Below, one piece after another: positions 10,363 through 20,478 of a stretch of 64,000 bases of DNA. The position numbers and the translations under genes are program-made. Under the pieces are notes generated by a model. It searched no databases. It had not been told where the DNA came from and saw only the letters and a list, made by a program, of their open reading frames with translations. Origin of the DNA: Pseudomonas brassicacearum subsp. brassicacearum (GTDB taxonomy: Bacteria > Pseudomonadota > Gammaproteobacteria > Pseudomonadales > Pseudomonadaceae); assembly GCF_008801605.1 (NCBI RefSeq), contig NZ_VZPJ01000001.1:310001-374000 (forward strand), written 5' to 3'. Each line of letters starts with the position of its first letter. Within the stretch, counting starts at the first letter, position 1.

Positions 10363-11201
10363 GCCCGCGCCTGCTGAAAAAAGCCCTGCTGCGCACCGGG
10401 TTCTGGTGCCTGATCGGGATCTTGCTGCTGTATGCGGTCTTCCCGTTCTACTACGCCATCGTGACGTCGCTGAAGCCGTCCAGCGCATTGTTCCAGGTGA
10501 GCTACTGGATCGACAACCCCGACTTCTCCAACTATGCCGCCGTGCTGAGCCAGGCCTCGTTCCTGCGGGCCATCGGCAACTCGCTGGTGGTTGCGCTGAG
10601 CGTGGTCGCGCTGGCGTTGTTCCTCAGCCTGACCGCCGCCTATGCCCTGGGCCGCGTGAAGTTTCGCGGCCGCGGCGTGGTGTTGATGATGGTCCTGGGC
10701 GTCTCGATGTTTCCACAAGTCGCGGTGCTGTCGGGATTGTTCGAAGTGATACGTGCCCTGGGCCTGTACAACACGTCCTGGGCGTTGATCCTGAGCTACA
10801 CGATTTTCACCCTGCCCTTCACCGTCTGGGTGCTGACCACTTTCATGGGCCAACTGCCTCATGAGCTGGAAGAGGCCGCGATCATGGACGGTGCGTCACC
10901 CTGGGTCACGCTGACCCGCGTGCTGTTGCCGCTGCTCTGGCCGGCACTGGTCACCACGGGGCTTTTGGCCTTCATCGCCGCCTGGAACGAGTTCCTGTTT
11001 GCCCTGACCTTCACCCTGACCGACTCGCAACGCACGGTCCCGGTCGCCATCGCGCTGATTTCCGGCGGCAGCCCACATGAACTGCCTTGGGGTTTGCTGA
11101 TGGCGGCGTCGGTGCTGGTCACGGTCCCATTGGTGATTCTGGTGCTGGTCTTCCAGCGCCGCATCGTTTCCGGCCTCACTGCCGGCGCGTTAAAGGGTTG
11201 A
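10359..11201 (+). CDS. Sugar ABC transporter permease, MalG type
   Basis: A 280-residue permease. The ATG at 10359 overlaps the previous stop by four bases; the frame is open further upstream only as a shadow of the first permease. Six membrane segments are visible, with the EAA loop 'LEEAAIMDGASPWVTLTRVLLP' (positions about 169-190, key residues E-A-A-D-G). It is the second half of the sugar channel and is followed 31 bases later by the ATPase gene. Confidence 0.9.
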   Translation: MSPRLLKKALLRTGFWCLIGILLLYAVFPFYYAIVTSLKPSSALFQVSYWIDNPDFSNYAAVLSQASFLRAIGNSLVVALSVVALALFLSLTAAYALGRVKFRGRGVVLMMVLGVSMFPQVAVLSGLFEVIRALGLYNTSWALILSYTIFTLPFTVWVLTTFMGQLPHELEEAAIMDGASPWVTLTRVLLPLLWPALVTTGLLAFIAAWNEFLFALTFTLTDSQRTVPVAIALISGGSPHELPWGLLMAASVLVTVPLVILVLVFQRRIVSGLTAGALKG

Positions 11202-11232
11202 GGCCCAACACAGACAAGAAAGGAACAGCATC

Positions 11233-12374
<1,142 letters not shown>

Positions 12375-12378
<4 letters not shown>

Positions 12379-13877
12379 CTGTGTCTGTGAATGCCATGAA
12401 TGCACCCATGCCCTCCCCCCTTGAACATGCGCAGCAGGCGCTGAGTGAAGGTCAGTCTCGTCTCATCGACGATTATCGACCGGACTATCATCTGGCGCCT
12501 GTCGCGGGCTGGATGAACGACCCTAACGGCGTGGTGTTTTTCCGTGGCGAATATCACGTGTTCTACCAGCACCACCCTTTCGATGCCAAATGGGGGCCAA
12601 TGTATTGGGGGCACGCCAAGAGCGCCGACCTGGTCCATTGGCAGCATCTGCCCCTTGCCCTGGCGCCAGGCGATGACTTCGACCGCCACGGCTGTTTTTC
12701 CGGTAGCGCGGTGGTGTGTGGCGACACCCTGGCGCTGATCTACACCGGGCACACCTGGCTGGGAGAAGTGGGTGACGAACGCTTTATCCGCCAGGTCCAG
12801 TGCCTGGCCACCAGTGACGACGGCATCCGGTTCGTCAAGCATGGCGCTGTCATCGAGAACGCGCCGCAAGAAACGATCATGCACTTTCGCGACCCCAAGG
12901 TCTGGCAGGAGGACGGCTATTGGTACCTGATTGCCGGCGCGCGCCTGGGCGACAAGCCGCTGCTGCCGCTGTACCGCTCCACCGACCTGCACACCTGGGA
13001 ATTCCTCGACTACGTGTCCAGCGGCAATGAGGGCGATGGCTACATGTGGGAATGCCCGGACCTGTTTCGCCTCAACGGGCGCGACGTGCTGCTGTACTCC
13101 CCCCAGGGCATGCAACCCGAAGGTTACGAACGCCTCAACAAGTACCAGACCGGTTATCGCATTGGCCGACTCGACAGCGAATGGCACTTCACCGGCGGGC
13201 CGTTCATCGAACTGGATAACGGTCACGACTTCTATGCCGCGCAAACGTTGGAGGCCGCCGATGGTCGGCGCCTGGTGTGGGCTTGGCTGGATATGTGGGA
13301 AAGCCCGATGCCGAGCCAGGCTCATCACTGGTGCGGCATGCTCGGCTTGCCCCGCGAGCTTGAACTGCAGGGCGATCGCCTTGGCGTGTTTCCGGCACGG
13401 GAACTGACGGCGCTGCGCCAGGCGCCGCTGCCGAGCGTCGCACCGTGGGGCGAGTCGGGCAGCTGCTGGGTGCCGCAAGTGCTGGGCGACAGGCTGGAAA
13501 TCCATGTGCATCTGGATCTGCTCGGCTGCACCGAAGGCCGCCTGGGCGTCGCCTTGCGCTGCAGTGCCGATGAGCAGGAACAAACCCTGCTTTATTACGA
13601 CGCGTCACTGCAACGCCTGGTGCTCGATCGCAGCCGCTCGGGTGCGCAAGTGAGTGGTCAGCGCAGCGTGTCGATCGAGTCGACGCAAACACAACTGCAC
13701 CTGCGGGTATTTCTCGATCGCTCGTCCATCGAGGTGTTCGAGGAAAACGGCCGCTTCAGCTTCAGCAGCCGCCTCTATCCGCGGCCCGACAGCCTCGGGG
13801 TGAAGCTGTTGGCGAACGGGACTGGCGGGCGCGTCGCCATTCCCAAGGCCTGGCCGCTGGACTCGGGCTGGCTGTGA
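12375..13877 (+). CDS. scrB: Sucrose hydrolase (glycoside hydrolase family 32)
   Basis: A 500-residue GH32 enzyme. The nucleophile motif 'WMNDPNG' is at residues 46-52 (Asp49), the transition-state stabiliser motif 'FRDPK' follows mid-protein, and 'WECPDLF' supplies the acid/base Glu. There is a C-terminal beta-sandwich with 'DRSSIEVFEENG'. There is no signal peptide, so it acts inside the cell on imported sucrose. Because import here is by ABC transporter and not PTS, the natural substrate should be free sucrose and not sucrose-6-phosphate. It is translationally coupled to the ATPase gene. Confidence 0.9.
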
Positions 13878-13952
13878 GTACCGTCATTCGAGTCGCGAGA
13901 AGCCCAGGGCCTGTGTCATGATTCTGCGTCAACCTGACTGGCCGCACTTCGC

Positions 13953-14945
13953 ATGACTTCCGTGAAAGACGTTGCACAGCTGGCCGGCGTATCCCTGATG
14001 ACGGTTTCGCGCGCGCTCAACACGCCGGAAAAACTGAGCCCCGAAACCCTTCAGCGGGTACGTCGCGCCATTGAGGAACTGCAATTCGTACCGAGCCTGT
14101 CGGCGCGCAGGATGCGCGGCGACAACCTGCAGGCGCGCACCATTGGTGTGTTCGCACTGGACACCGCGACCACGCCGTTCGCCGTCGAGTTGCTGCTGTC
14201 CATCGAACAGACCGCGCAGCAGGCAGGCTGGAACGTCTTCATCCTCAACCTGTTGAGCAACCCGCCCACCGACCAGAACATCGACCTGATGCTGTCGCAC
14301 CGCCCCGACGGGTTGATCTTCAGTGCCATGGGATTGCGCCAGGTGAGCATTCCCGAGCGACTCAAGAGCAAGCCGCTGGTGCTCGCCAATTGCCTGGCCG
14401 ATGACAGCCACCTGGTCAGTTATGTGCCGGATGATGAAGCCGGGCAGCATCGAGCCATGCAGCATGCGTTGAACCAAGGCTATCGGCGCCCGCTGTGTAT
14501 CAATTTACCGAGGAAGAGTCTTGCCTGGGGCCTGCGCCAGCAAGGCCTGCAACGCGCCTGCCAGGCCGTCGGGCTGGCACCTGAAGCACTCCTGCAGTAC
14601 GACCTTTCCGATCACGACGCCTACGGTGAAACCGCCGCCATTCTCGACCGGCATATCGTTGACGGCCGTCCGCAATTCGACATCCTGGTCTGCGGCAACG
14701 ACCGCATCGCCTTTTGCGCCTATCAGCTGTTGCTGGGGCGCGGCCTGAAAATTCCCGACGATGTCGCGGTGCTCGGCTATGACAACATGATCGGCATCGC
14801 CGAACTGTTCATCCCGCCACTGACCACGGTACAACTGCCGTACTACGAGATCGGTCGCCAAGCGGCCCGGCACCTGATCGAGAACCTCGAGGTATCGGGT
14901 GCCCAGCCGGTGGATTGCCCGCTGGTGGTCAGGGCGTCGCTATAA
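13953..14945 (+). CDS. scrR: LacI-family transcriptional regulator of the sucrose locus
   Basis: A 330-residue LacI/GalR regulator with the N-terminal helix-turn-helix 'TSVKDVAQLAGVSLMTVSRAL' (positions 2-22, quoted only to identify it) and a periplasmic-binding-protein-like effector domain ('GNDRIAFCAYQLLLGRGLKIPDDVAVLGYD', residues about 230-260). It starts 75 bases after scrB on the same strand. The likely operator is the palindrome in the scrY-ABC promoter, and the likely inducer is sucrose or a product such as fructose. Confidence 0.85.
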   Translation: MTSVKDVAQLAGVSLMTVSRALNTPEKLSPETLQRVRRAIEELQFVPSLSARRMRGDNLQARTIGVFALDTATTPFAVELLLSIEQTAQQAGWNVFILNLLSNPPTDQNIDLMLSHRPDGLIFSAMGLRQVSIPERLKSKPLVLANCLADDSHLVSYVPDDEAGQHRAMQHALNQGYRRPLCINLPRKSLAWGLRQQGLQRACQAVGLAPEALLQYDLSDHDAYGETAAILDRHIVDGRPQFDILVCGNDRIAFCAYQLLLGRGLKIPDDVAVLGYDNMIGIAELFIPPLTTVQLPYYEIGRQAARHLIENLEVSGAQPVDCPLVVRASL

Positions 14946-14972
14946 CGCCAATCGGCATCCGGCGCCCTGCCC

Positions 14973-15560
14973 TCAAGGCTGCTTCGCGGGCGACGGCGGC
15001 AGCGCCGCGATGATCCGGGCGCGGCATACCTCGAGGATTTCATCGGCCAGCGCGGAATCGTCCGGGCAGGCACGCGACAACATGATCGCACCGACGGCAT
15101 GCGCCAACATGTCGAGCATTTTTGCCCTGATCGCTTCCTGCGGCGCGTCTTGCCCGGCCTCGTACCGGCTTTCGAGCGCGGCCAGCGTGTTTTCGATACC
15201 GTTGGCAAAGGTAGCCTTCAGTTCGGGCGATTGACGGGCAGCGTCGCCACACAGTGCCGCCATGGTGCAACCACCACCCCGGCCGTCACGGTGATCCCTG
15301 GACACGTAAAGATCGACGAAATCAGCCACGTCGATGCCCGCATTGTCGGTCAGCGACTGCGCAAGGCTGCTAGCTGCCGCTTCGGCCATCAAGTCGGCCT
15401 TGGAGCCGAAATGCTTGTAGAACCCGCCATGGGTGAAGCCGGCGGCCGCCATCAGGTCCGCCACACCTACGCCGTCAAAGCCTCGCTCGCGAAACAAGAC
15501 AGAGGCCGTCTCGACGATGTGCTCCCGATTTGCCTGGGCCTGGGCCTTGGTCACCCTCAT
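14973..15560 (-). CDS. TetR/AcrR-family regulator
   Basis: A 195-residue TetR regulator. The N-terminal helix-turn-helix region 'GVADLMAAAGFTHGGFYKHF' lies near residues 32-51, and the C-terminal ligand domain has a 'GGGCTMAALCGDAARQ' stretch with two Cys residues. It is divergent from the alkene reductase gene. Regulators in this position near OYE enzymes (NemR-like) often sense electrophiles through Cys residues. That sensing mode is inference, although Cys98 and Cys104 in the C-terminal domain would be candidates. Confidence 0.85.
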   Translation of the reverse strand: MRVTKAQAQANREHIVETASVLFRERGFDGVGVADLMAAAGFTHGGFYKHFGSKADLMAEAAASSLAQSLTDNAGIDVADFVDLYVSRDHRDGRGGGCTMAALCGDAARQSPELKATFANGIENTLAALESRYEAGQDAPQEAIRAKMLDMLAHAVGAIMLSRACPDDSALADEILEVCRARIIAALPPSPAKQP

Positions 15561-15595
15561 TTTTCACTCCCTCGTGCTGCTCGAAAATCATGCTC

Positions 15596-15612
15596 ACATC
15601 ATACATAGATGT
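15596..15612. promoter_or_regulatory. Candidate TetR operator
   Basis: The inverted repeat ACATC-N7-GATGT lies in the 170-base divergent promoter between the TetR gene and the alkene reductase gene, 36 bases before the TetR start. The arms are short, so confidence is low. Confidence 0.35.
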
Positions 15613-15730
15613 CGAACATAATCAAATTCGTTGACAGTTTAGATTTCGGTCATCATCCTAATGAAAAGTCGCGCTCACCTCGCCAGGCTGCACGCGCTCC
15701 CTTTATCCAAACCTACGGAAACAAGACGTC

Positions 15731-16825
15731 ATGACCGACCAGATCCTGTTCACGCCCTACACGTTGGGTGATCTCACGCTTTCCAACCGAGTGGTCCTGG
15801 CGCCGCTGACACGTAACCGTGCGGGGCAAGGCTTTGTACCGAGCGAGTTCGCTGCCACTTACTACAGCCAGAGAGCGTCGGCAGGCCTGCTGATCTCCGA
15901 GGCTTCACAGATTTCCCAGCAAGGACAGGGCTATCAGGACACACCCGGGATCTACACCCAGGCACAGATCGACGGCTGGCGCACGGTCACCGAGGCCGTG
16001 CATGCCAAAGGTGGGCGGATTTTCCTGCAACTGTGGCATGTCGGCCGCGTTTCCCACGTCGACCTGCAAGCGAATGGTGCGGCGCCGGTGGCCCCCTCCG
16101 CCCTGCGTCCGGCGACCAAGGTCTTCGTCAACAATAGTTTCGAGGACGTTTCCGAACCGCGAGCGCTGGACATCAGCGAGTTGCCCGGGATCGTCAACGA
16201 TTTTCGCCAGGCGGCGGCGAACGCCATCGCCGCGGGATTTGACGGCGTAGAGATCCACGGCGCGAACGGCTATCTGCTGGACCAGTTCATCAAGGACGGC
16301 GCCAACTTGCGCACCGATGCCTACGGCGGCTCGATTGAAAATCGTGCTCGCCTGCTGCTGGAAGTGACCGCGGCAGTGGTGGACGAAGTCGGCGCCAACC
16401 GCACCGGCCTGCGCATCTCGCCGGTCTCGCCGGCCAATGGTGTGTCCAGCAGCGAGCCACAGGCCCAGTTCGACTACCTGGTCGACCAGCTCAACGCCCT
16501 CGACATCGTTTACCTGCACGTGGTCGAAGGCGCGACCGGTGGGCCGCGCGACGTTGCGCCCTTCGACTTTGGTGCCTTGCGCCAGCGCTTCAAAAAAACC
16601 TACATCGCCAACAACGGCTACGACCTGGACCTGGCCACCTCACGACTCGCCGAGGACAAGGCTGACCTGATCGCCTTCGGCCGGCCGTTCATCGGCAATC
16701 CGGACCTGGTGGAGCGGCTCAGAACCGGTTCGCCTTTGTCGGCTTTCAATCCCGCTACCCTCTACGGTGGTGGTGCGACGGGCTACATCGATTATCCAAC
16801 GCTCGCTGAATCCAGCACGCAGTAA
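15731..16825 (+). CDS. Alkene reductase, old yellow enzyme family (NemA-like)
   Basis: A 364-residue FMN enzyme of the OYE family. Visible are 'LSNRVVLAPLTRNRA', 'GRIFLQLWHVGRVSH', the active-site 'HGANGYLLDQFIKDGAN' with the His-x-x-Asn pair, 'RTDAYGGSIENRARLLLEV' and 'AFGRPFIGNPDLVERL'. Members reduce activated C=C bonds, nitro groups and other electrophiles with NADPH. It is divergent from a TetR regulator and followed by an SDR and an MDR oxidoreductase, which suggests an inducible electrophile-detoxification group. Confidence 0.9.
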   Translation: MTDQILFTPYTLGDLTLSNRVVLAPLTRNRAGQGFVPSEFAATYYSQRASAGLLISEASQISQQGQGYQDTPGIYTQAQIDGWRTVTEAVHAKGGRIFLQLWHVGRVSHVDLQANGAAPVAPSALRPATKVFVNNSFEDVSEPRALDISELPGIVNDFRQAAANAIAAGFDGVEIHGANGYLLDQFIKDGANLRTDAYGGSIENRARLLLEVTAAVVDEVGANRTGLRISPVSPANGVSSSEPQAQFDYLVDQLNALDIVYLHVVEGATGGPRDVAPFDFGALRQRFKKTYIANNGYDLDLATSRLAEDKADLIAFGRPFIGNPDLVERLRTGSPLSAFNPATLYGGGATGYIDYPTLAESSTQ

Positions 16826-16901
16826 CACTGGCCAGACCCGACCGCGCGCCTGAACAACAGCGCGCGACTCGCTCATCAATACCTTGAAGAAGAGAATCTC
16901 C

Positions 16902-17690
16902 ATGGACACTCGCACAACTGTTCTCATCACTGGCGCCTCCACCGGTATTGGCGCTGTCTATGCCCAGCGCTTTGCGCAACGTGGACACGATCTCGTCCTG
17001 GTGGCCCGCGACAGCGCGCGCCTGGAAGCGCTGGCCGCCAAGCTGCGCAGCGAACACAACGTTGCCGTCGATATTCTCCAGGCCGACCTGACCCAGATCG
17101 GCGACCTGACAACCGTCGAAGCCCGGCTGCGCGATGACGCCAACATCGGCATCCTGGTCAATAACGCCGGCGCCGCCCAATCCGGGACCTTCATCGAACA
17201 GTCGACCGACAGTGTCGCGCACCTGGTGTCGCTCAATACCACCGCGCTGGTCCGGCTGGCCAGCGCCATCGCCCCACGCCTGGTCAAAGCGGGTGACGGC
17301 GCGATCATCAACATCGGCTCCGTCGTTGGCCTGGCACCGGAGTTCGGTATGTCGGTCTACGGCGCGACCAAGGCGTTCGTGCTGTTTCTCTCCCAGGGAC
17401 TCAGCCTGGAGCTGTCTCCGAAAGGCGTCTACGTACAAGCCGTCCTGCCAGCGGCCACCCGTACCGAGATCTGGGAACGCGCGGGCATCGATATCAACAC
17501 CCTGAATGAAGTCATGGAAGTCGGTGACCTGGTCGATGCCGCGCTGGTCGGTTTTGATCGTCGCGAGCCGGTGACCATCCCGCCCTTGCATGAAGAAGCA
17601 CGCTGGGATGCCTTGCAGGCCGCGCGTCAAGGCCTGCTCGGGCAAATCCGGCAGTCCCATGTTGCCGAACGCTATCAAGACCCGGCGTGA
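16902..17690 (+). CDS. Short-chain dehydrogenase/reductase
   Basis: A 262-residue classical SDR. The cofactor motif 'TGASTGIG' is near residues 10-17, 'NNAG' follows mid-protein, and the catalytic 'INIGSVVG...YGATK' (Ser, Tyr-x-x-x-Lys) is intact. The ATG at 16902 is preferred over TTG at 16884. It lies 76 bases after the alkene reductase on the same strand. The substrate is unknown; a carbonyl released in electrophile detoxification is one possibility. Confidence 0.85.
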   Translation: MDTRTTVLITGASTGIGAVYAQRFAQRGHDLVLVARDSARLEALAAKLRSEHNVAVDILQADLTQIGDLTTVEARLRDDANIGILVNNAGAAQSGTFIEQSTDSVAHLVSLNTTALVRLASAIAPRLVKAGDGAIINIGSVVGLAPEFGMSVYGATKAFVLFLSQGLSLELSPKGVYVQAVLPAATRTEIWERAGIDINTLNEVMEVGDLVDAALVGFDRREPVTIPPLHEEARWDALQAARQGLLGQIRQSHVAERYQDPA

Positions 17691-17789
17691 TCATTGTTTA
17701 GCGGGCGCCGGCGCGAAGGACAGCGCCGGTATTTCCGGATGCCGGGCCGGGCGATCACTGCGCCGCATCCCTTATGAGAGCAAAGCACC

Positions 17790-18821
17790 ATGAAGGCATT
17801 TTTAATCGACCGCTACGGCAAGCACAGTGGCCGTATCGGCGAGCTACCGGCCCCTGACGTGGGTGACCATGACGTTCTGGTCCGCGTGCAGGCCGCCAGC
17901 GTCAATCTGCTGGATTCAAAGATCAGCAAAGGCGAATTCAAACTGATCCTGCCCTACTCATTTCCCTTGGCATTGGGTCATGACTTGGCGGGGGTCGTGG
18001 TCCGCGTGGGATCCCGTGTCGAGCAATTCAAGGCGGGCGATGAAGTCTATGCCCGCGCCCCGGATGGGCATATCGGCACCTTCGCCGAGCAGATTTCAGT
18101 GAACGAAAATGCCCTGGCCGTGAAACCGGCAAACATCAGCATGGAAGAAGCCGCCGCCCTGCCCTTGGTCGCCCTGACCGCCTGGCAGGTACTGGTTGAA
18201 ACCGCCCGATTGAAGAAAGGCCAAAAGGTCTTCATCCAGGCCGGCTCAGGTGGCGTCGGCACCCTCGCCATCCAGCTTGCCAAGCACCTCGGCGCCTTCG
18301 TTGCGACCACTACCAGCACCGCCAATGTGCCGTGGGTCAAAGCCCTGGGCGCGGACGTTGTCATCGATTACAAGCAACAGGATTTCGCCAACGTTCTGCA
18401 GGACTATGACGTCGTGTTGAACAGCCTGGGCGCCGATGAGCTGGAGAAATCGCTGAAGATCCTGAAACCTGGCGGCCAGCTCATCTCCATCTCAGGACCA
18501 CCCACCCCACAGTTCGCCCGGGCCCAGGGATTTTCCTGGGTGCTGAGACTGATCATGGGCCTGTTGAGCAGCGGTATACGCCGCAAGGCCCGCCAAAAAG
18601 GTGTGAGCTACGCCTTCGTGTTCATGCGTGCCAGCGGTTCTCAACTGCGTGAAATCACCACGCTCGTCGAGTCCGGCAGTATCAAGCCGGTGCTTGACCG
18701 ATCCTTCCCCTTCGAGGCGACAGCCGATGCCTTGAGCTATGTCGAACAAGGACGATCGAAGGGCAAGGTCGTCATCAAGATTCACTCGGGAATGGCTCCT
18801 GGAGGAAAGGCGTTGATTTGA
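17790..18821 (+). CDS. NADP-dependent oxidoreductase, MDR superfamily (quinone oxidoreductase-like)
   Basis: A 343-residue medium-chain reductase without the zinc-binding Cys cluster. Signatures are 'ASVNLLDSKISKG', 'ALGHDLAGVVVRVG' and the NADPH-binding 'QAGSGGVGTLAIQLAKHLGA' (residues about 150-169). Members reduce quinones or alpha,beta-unsaturated carbonyls. It is third in the group after the OYE enzyme and SDR, with a 99-base gap that may hold its own promoter. Confidence 0.85.
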   Translation: MKAFLIDRYGKHSGRIGELPAPDVGDHDVLVRVQAASVNLLDSKISKGEFKLILPYSFPLALGHDLAGVVVRVGSRVEQFKAGDEVYARAPDGHIGTFAEQISVNENALAVKPANISMEEAAALPLVALTAWQVLVETARLKKGQKVFIQAGSGGVGTLAIQLAKHLGAFVATTTSTANVPWVKALGADVVIDYKQQDFANVLQDYDVVLNSLGADELEKSLKILKPGGQLISISGPPTPQFARAQGFSWVLRLIMGLLSSGIRRKARQKGVSYAFVFMRASGSQLREITTLVESGSIKPVLDRSFPFEATADALSYVEQGRSKGKVVIKIHSGMAPGGKALI

Positions 18822-19184
18822 CCTGCGGGAATCGGTTGACTACCTTGAAACTCACCCATCTCGTTCGACAAGGAGTGTCGACATGTGCGCAGCTGCTCGT
18901 GCGTTTTTTACCCCGCCCCTGGCGTTCCATGCGGTAGCTGCCCAGTCGCCGCATGATCCGCTGAAGCCCCGCATCAACCCCAACTACAACATCCACCAGG
19001 AACTCGATGCTGCGGCCGGTTGCCATTCGCTCTCGCGTTGAGTTGCCCTCGCCCATAACACCGCCGATGCCCGCGACAGGTTCAATGAAACCCGTCGGCC
19101 GGGCGCCACGAACCCTTCTGTTTTCTCTTTCCCCGGCATGGAATGCCGTGCCGGCTACTGGTTCCACCACAAGGAAGTCACGTC
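18822..19184. other. 363-base stretch with only a doubtful small ORF
   Basis: No recognisable gene is seen. The single plausible reading is a plus-strand frame from ATG 18883 with a strong AAGGAGTG site, giving 52 residues to TGA at 19039-19041. The same frame stays open after that stop until 19187. I recognise no family. The minus strand is open over much of the same stretch, which is common in GC-rich DNA and is not evidence by itself. Confidence 0.4.
18883..19041 (+). CDS. Possible small ORF, 52 residues, unknown
   Basis: ATG preceded by AAGGAGTG at an ideal distance. The product begins 'MCAAARAFFTPPLAF' and contains 'NPNYNIHQELDAAAG'. It is neither clearly membrane nor secreted, and I recognise no homolog. 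The frame resumes after the stop, so it may be a decayed longer gene or chance. It is included only because of the ribosome-binding site. Confidence 0.25.
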   Translation: MCAAARAFFTPPLAFHAVAAQSPHDPLKPRINPNYNIHQELDAAAGCHSLSR

Positions 19185-20423
19185 ATGAAGACACGTTTGA
19201 ACAGGATCACGCCACTGCTCGTCCTCCCATTGTTCTGGCAAACGACAGCAGCCAATGCCGAGTCGTGCGAAGAGACGCTGAAACGGGTGGAGGGGTTGTA
19301 CAACAACACCGTCGACAGTTGCCGGCAAGACCCGGCCTCGGATTGTTCGGGATTGCTGATCAGGGGCACTCACCGCGCCAATCCGGCGAAGGGCGAGAAA
19401 TGGGATGTCTGGAATCCAAGCCCGAAAGCGAAGGAGCTGGGCACCTTTGCCGCCTCCTGGATGCGGGTCGATGGCATCAGCTATGAAGATCCTGGCATGA
19501 GCACCCAGAACGGCTACATCATCACGCCGATCGACCAGGTACGTGAACCGGAAACCCCGGTGCACATCTACTGCGCATTTCCGAACGATGCCTGGACCGA
19601 CTTTCGCGATGACCGAGGCTGCGGCAACAACAAAAACACCGCCCAGACAGAGGCGGTCTGCCAGGCCATGGCGCCGCCTATCCTCAACGCCAATGCCTGG
19701 GTCGCGCATTTCACCCGGTTCAACAACGACCGCAGGCAAGACCAGTTGCAATGTGGTTTCAATATGCGCAACCCCATGAGCAGCCGGGAACGGGTCGACG
19801 CGTTTCGAAACTTCATGGGCGCCCGGCAAGTCATCAATACCCGCGAGTTTCAAACCCAGACCGAACTGCGCCTGGGTAACCCGAAAGACGATGCACTGCC
19901 GATCCTGGCGTTTTTCTACAGCGATCAACGTGGCCTGAACGATGCATTGGCCAACCAACGGGACTACAAGGACAAGACCGGCAAGGATCGCAACGTCATC
20001 AAGATCGACTTCCCCAGGACGCCGGGCAGCAAGGCCACGTTCTCCTGCACCCGAACCACGCCACCACCCACGCAACAATTCTGTGACCGCTACATCGAAT
20101 CCAGCACTTGGGTAAAACGTCCTGATCCGAAGCTTGGGCCCGACACCTGGTCGCTCCAGGTCGTGCCCACGGCCTGTGGTCGCGCGATCAAGGATGACCA
20201 GACCGACAGGATGTTTGCCGAGCTGTACAACAAGCACAAAGACGACGGGCAATGGCGGCAATACAGCGTCTACGGTGGGTCCCTCCGCCGGCAATTGGTG
20301 TGTCATCTGGCGGCAACCTTCGATGGCAAACCCGTCAGGGACAAACCCGAGTGGAACCTTGAGCCGGCACGTCCTTACGTCGACCAGGCCAGGGCTGTCG
20401 CACAGTACTGCAATCCTTACTGA
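19185..20423 (+). CDS. Secreted cysteine-rich protein, halovibrin (HvnA)-like
   Basis: A 412-residue protein with a signal peptide (residues about 1-25, 'TTAANA' before the mature start). About 12 Cys residues are spread through the mature part, which suggests a disulfide-bonded exported protein. The region 'DCSGLLIRGTHRANP' and the later 'YIITPIDQVREPETPVHIYCAFPNDAWTDFRDD' (residues about 106-138) resemble proteins annotated in pseudomonads as halovibrin HvnA; this is from memory and not checked. Vibrio fischeri halovibrins are secreted NAD-glycohydrolases. The ATG at 19185 has AAGGAAG upstream. It stands alone between unrelated genes. Confidence 0.75.
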   Translation: MKTRLNRITPLLVLPLFWQTTAANAESCEETLKRVEGLYNNTVDSCRQDPASDCSGLLIRGTHRANPAKGEKWDVWNPSPKAKELGTFAASWMRVDGISYEDPGMSTQNGYIITPIDQVREPETPVHIYCAFPNDAWTDFRDDRGCGNNKNTAQTEAVCQAMAPPILNANAWVAHFTRFNNDRRQDQLQCGFNMRNPMSSRERVDAFRNFMGARQVINTREFQTQTELRLGNPKDDALPILAFFYSDQRGLNDALANQRDYKDKTGKDRNVIKIDFPRTPGSKATFSCTRTTPPPTQQFCDRYIESSTWVKRPDPKLGPDTWSLQVVPTACGRAIKDDQTDRMFAELYNKHKDDGQWRQYSVYGGSLRRQLVCHLAATFDGKPVRDKPEWNLEPARPYVDQARAVAQYCNPY

Positions 20424-20478
20424 GGCTTGAGCGGCAAACGCGACCTGCCGACACTCCAGGCGTCGGCGGATCGCGCAT

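Noticed and set aside
15631..15662. TTGACA considered as the -35 of the alkene reductase promoter
   Set aside because: No acceptable -10 hexamer was found at 16-18 bases, so a promoter could not be supported.
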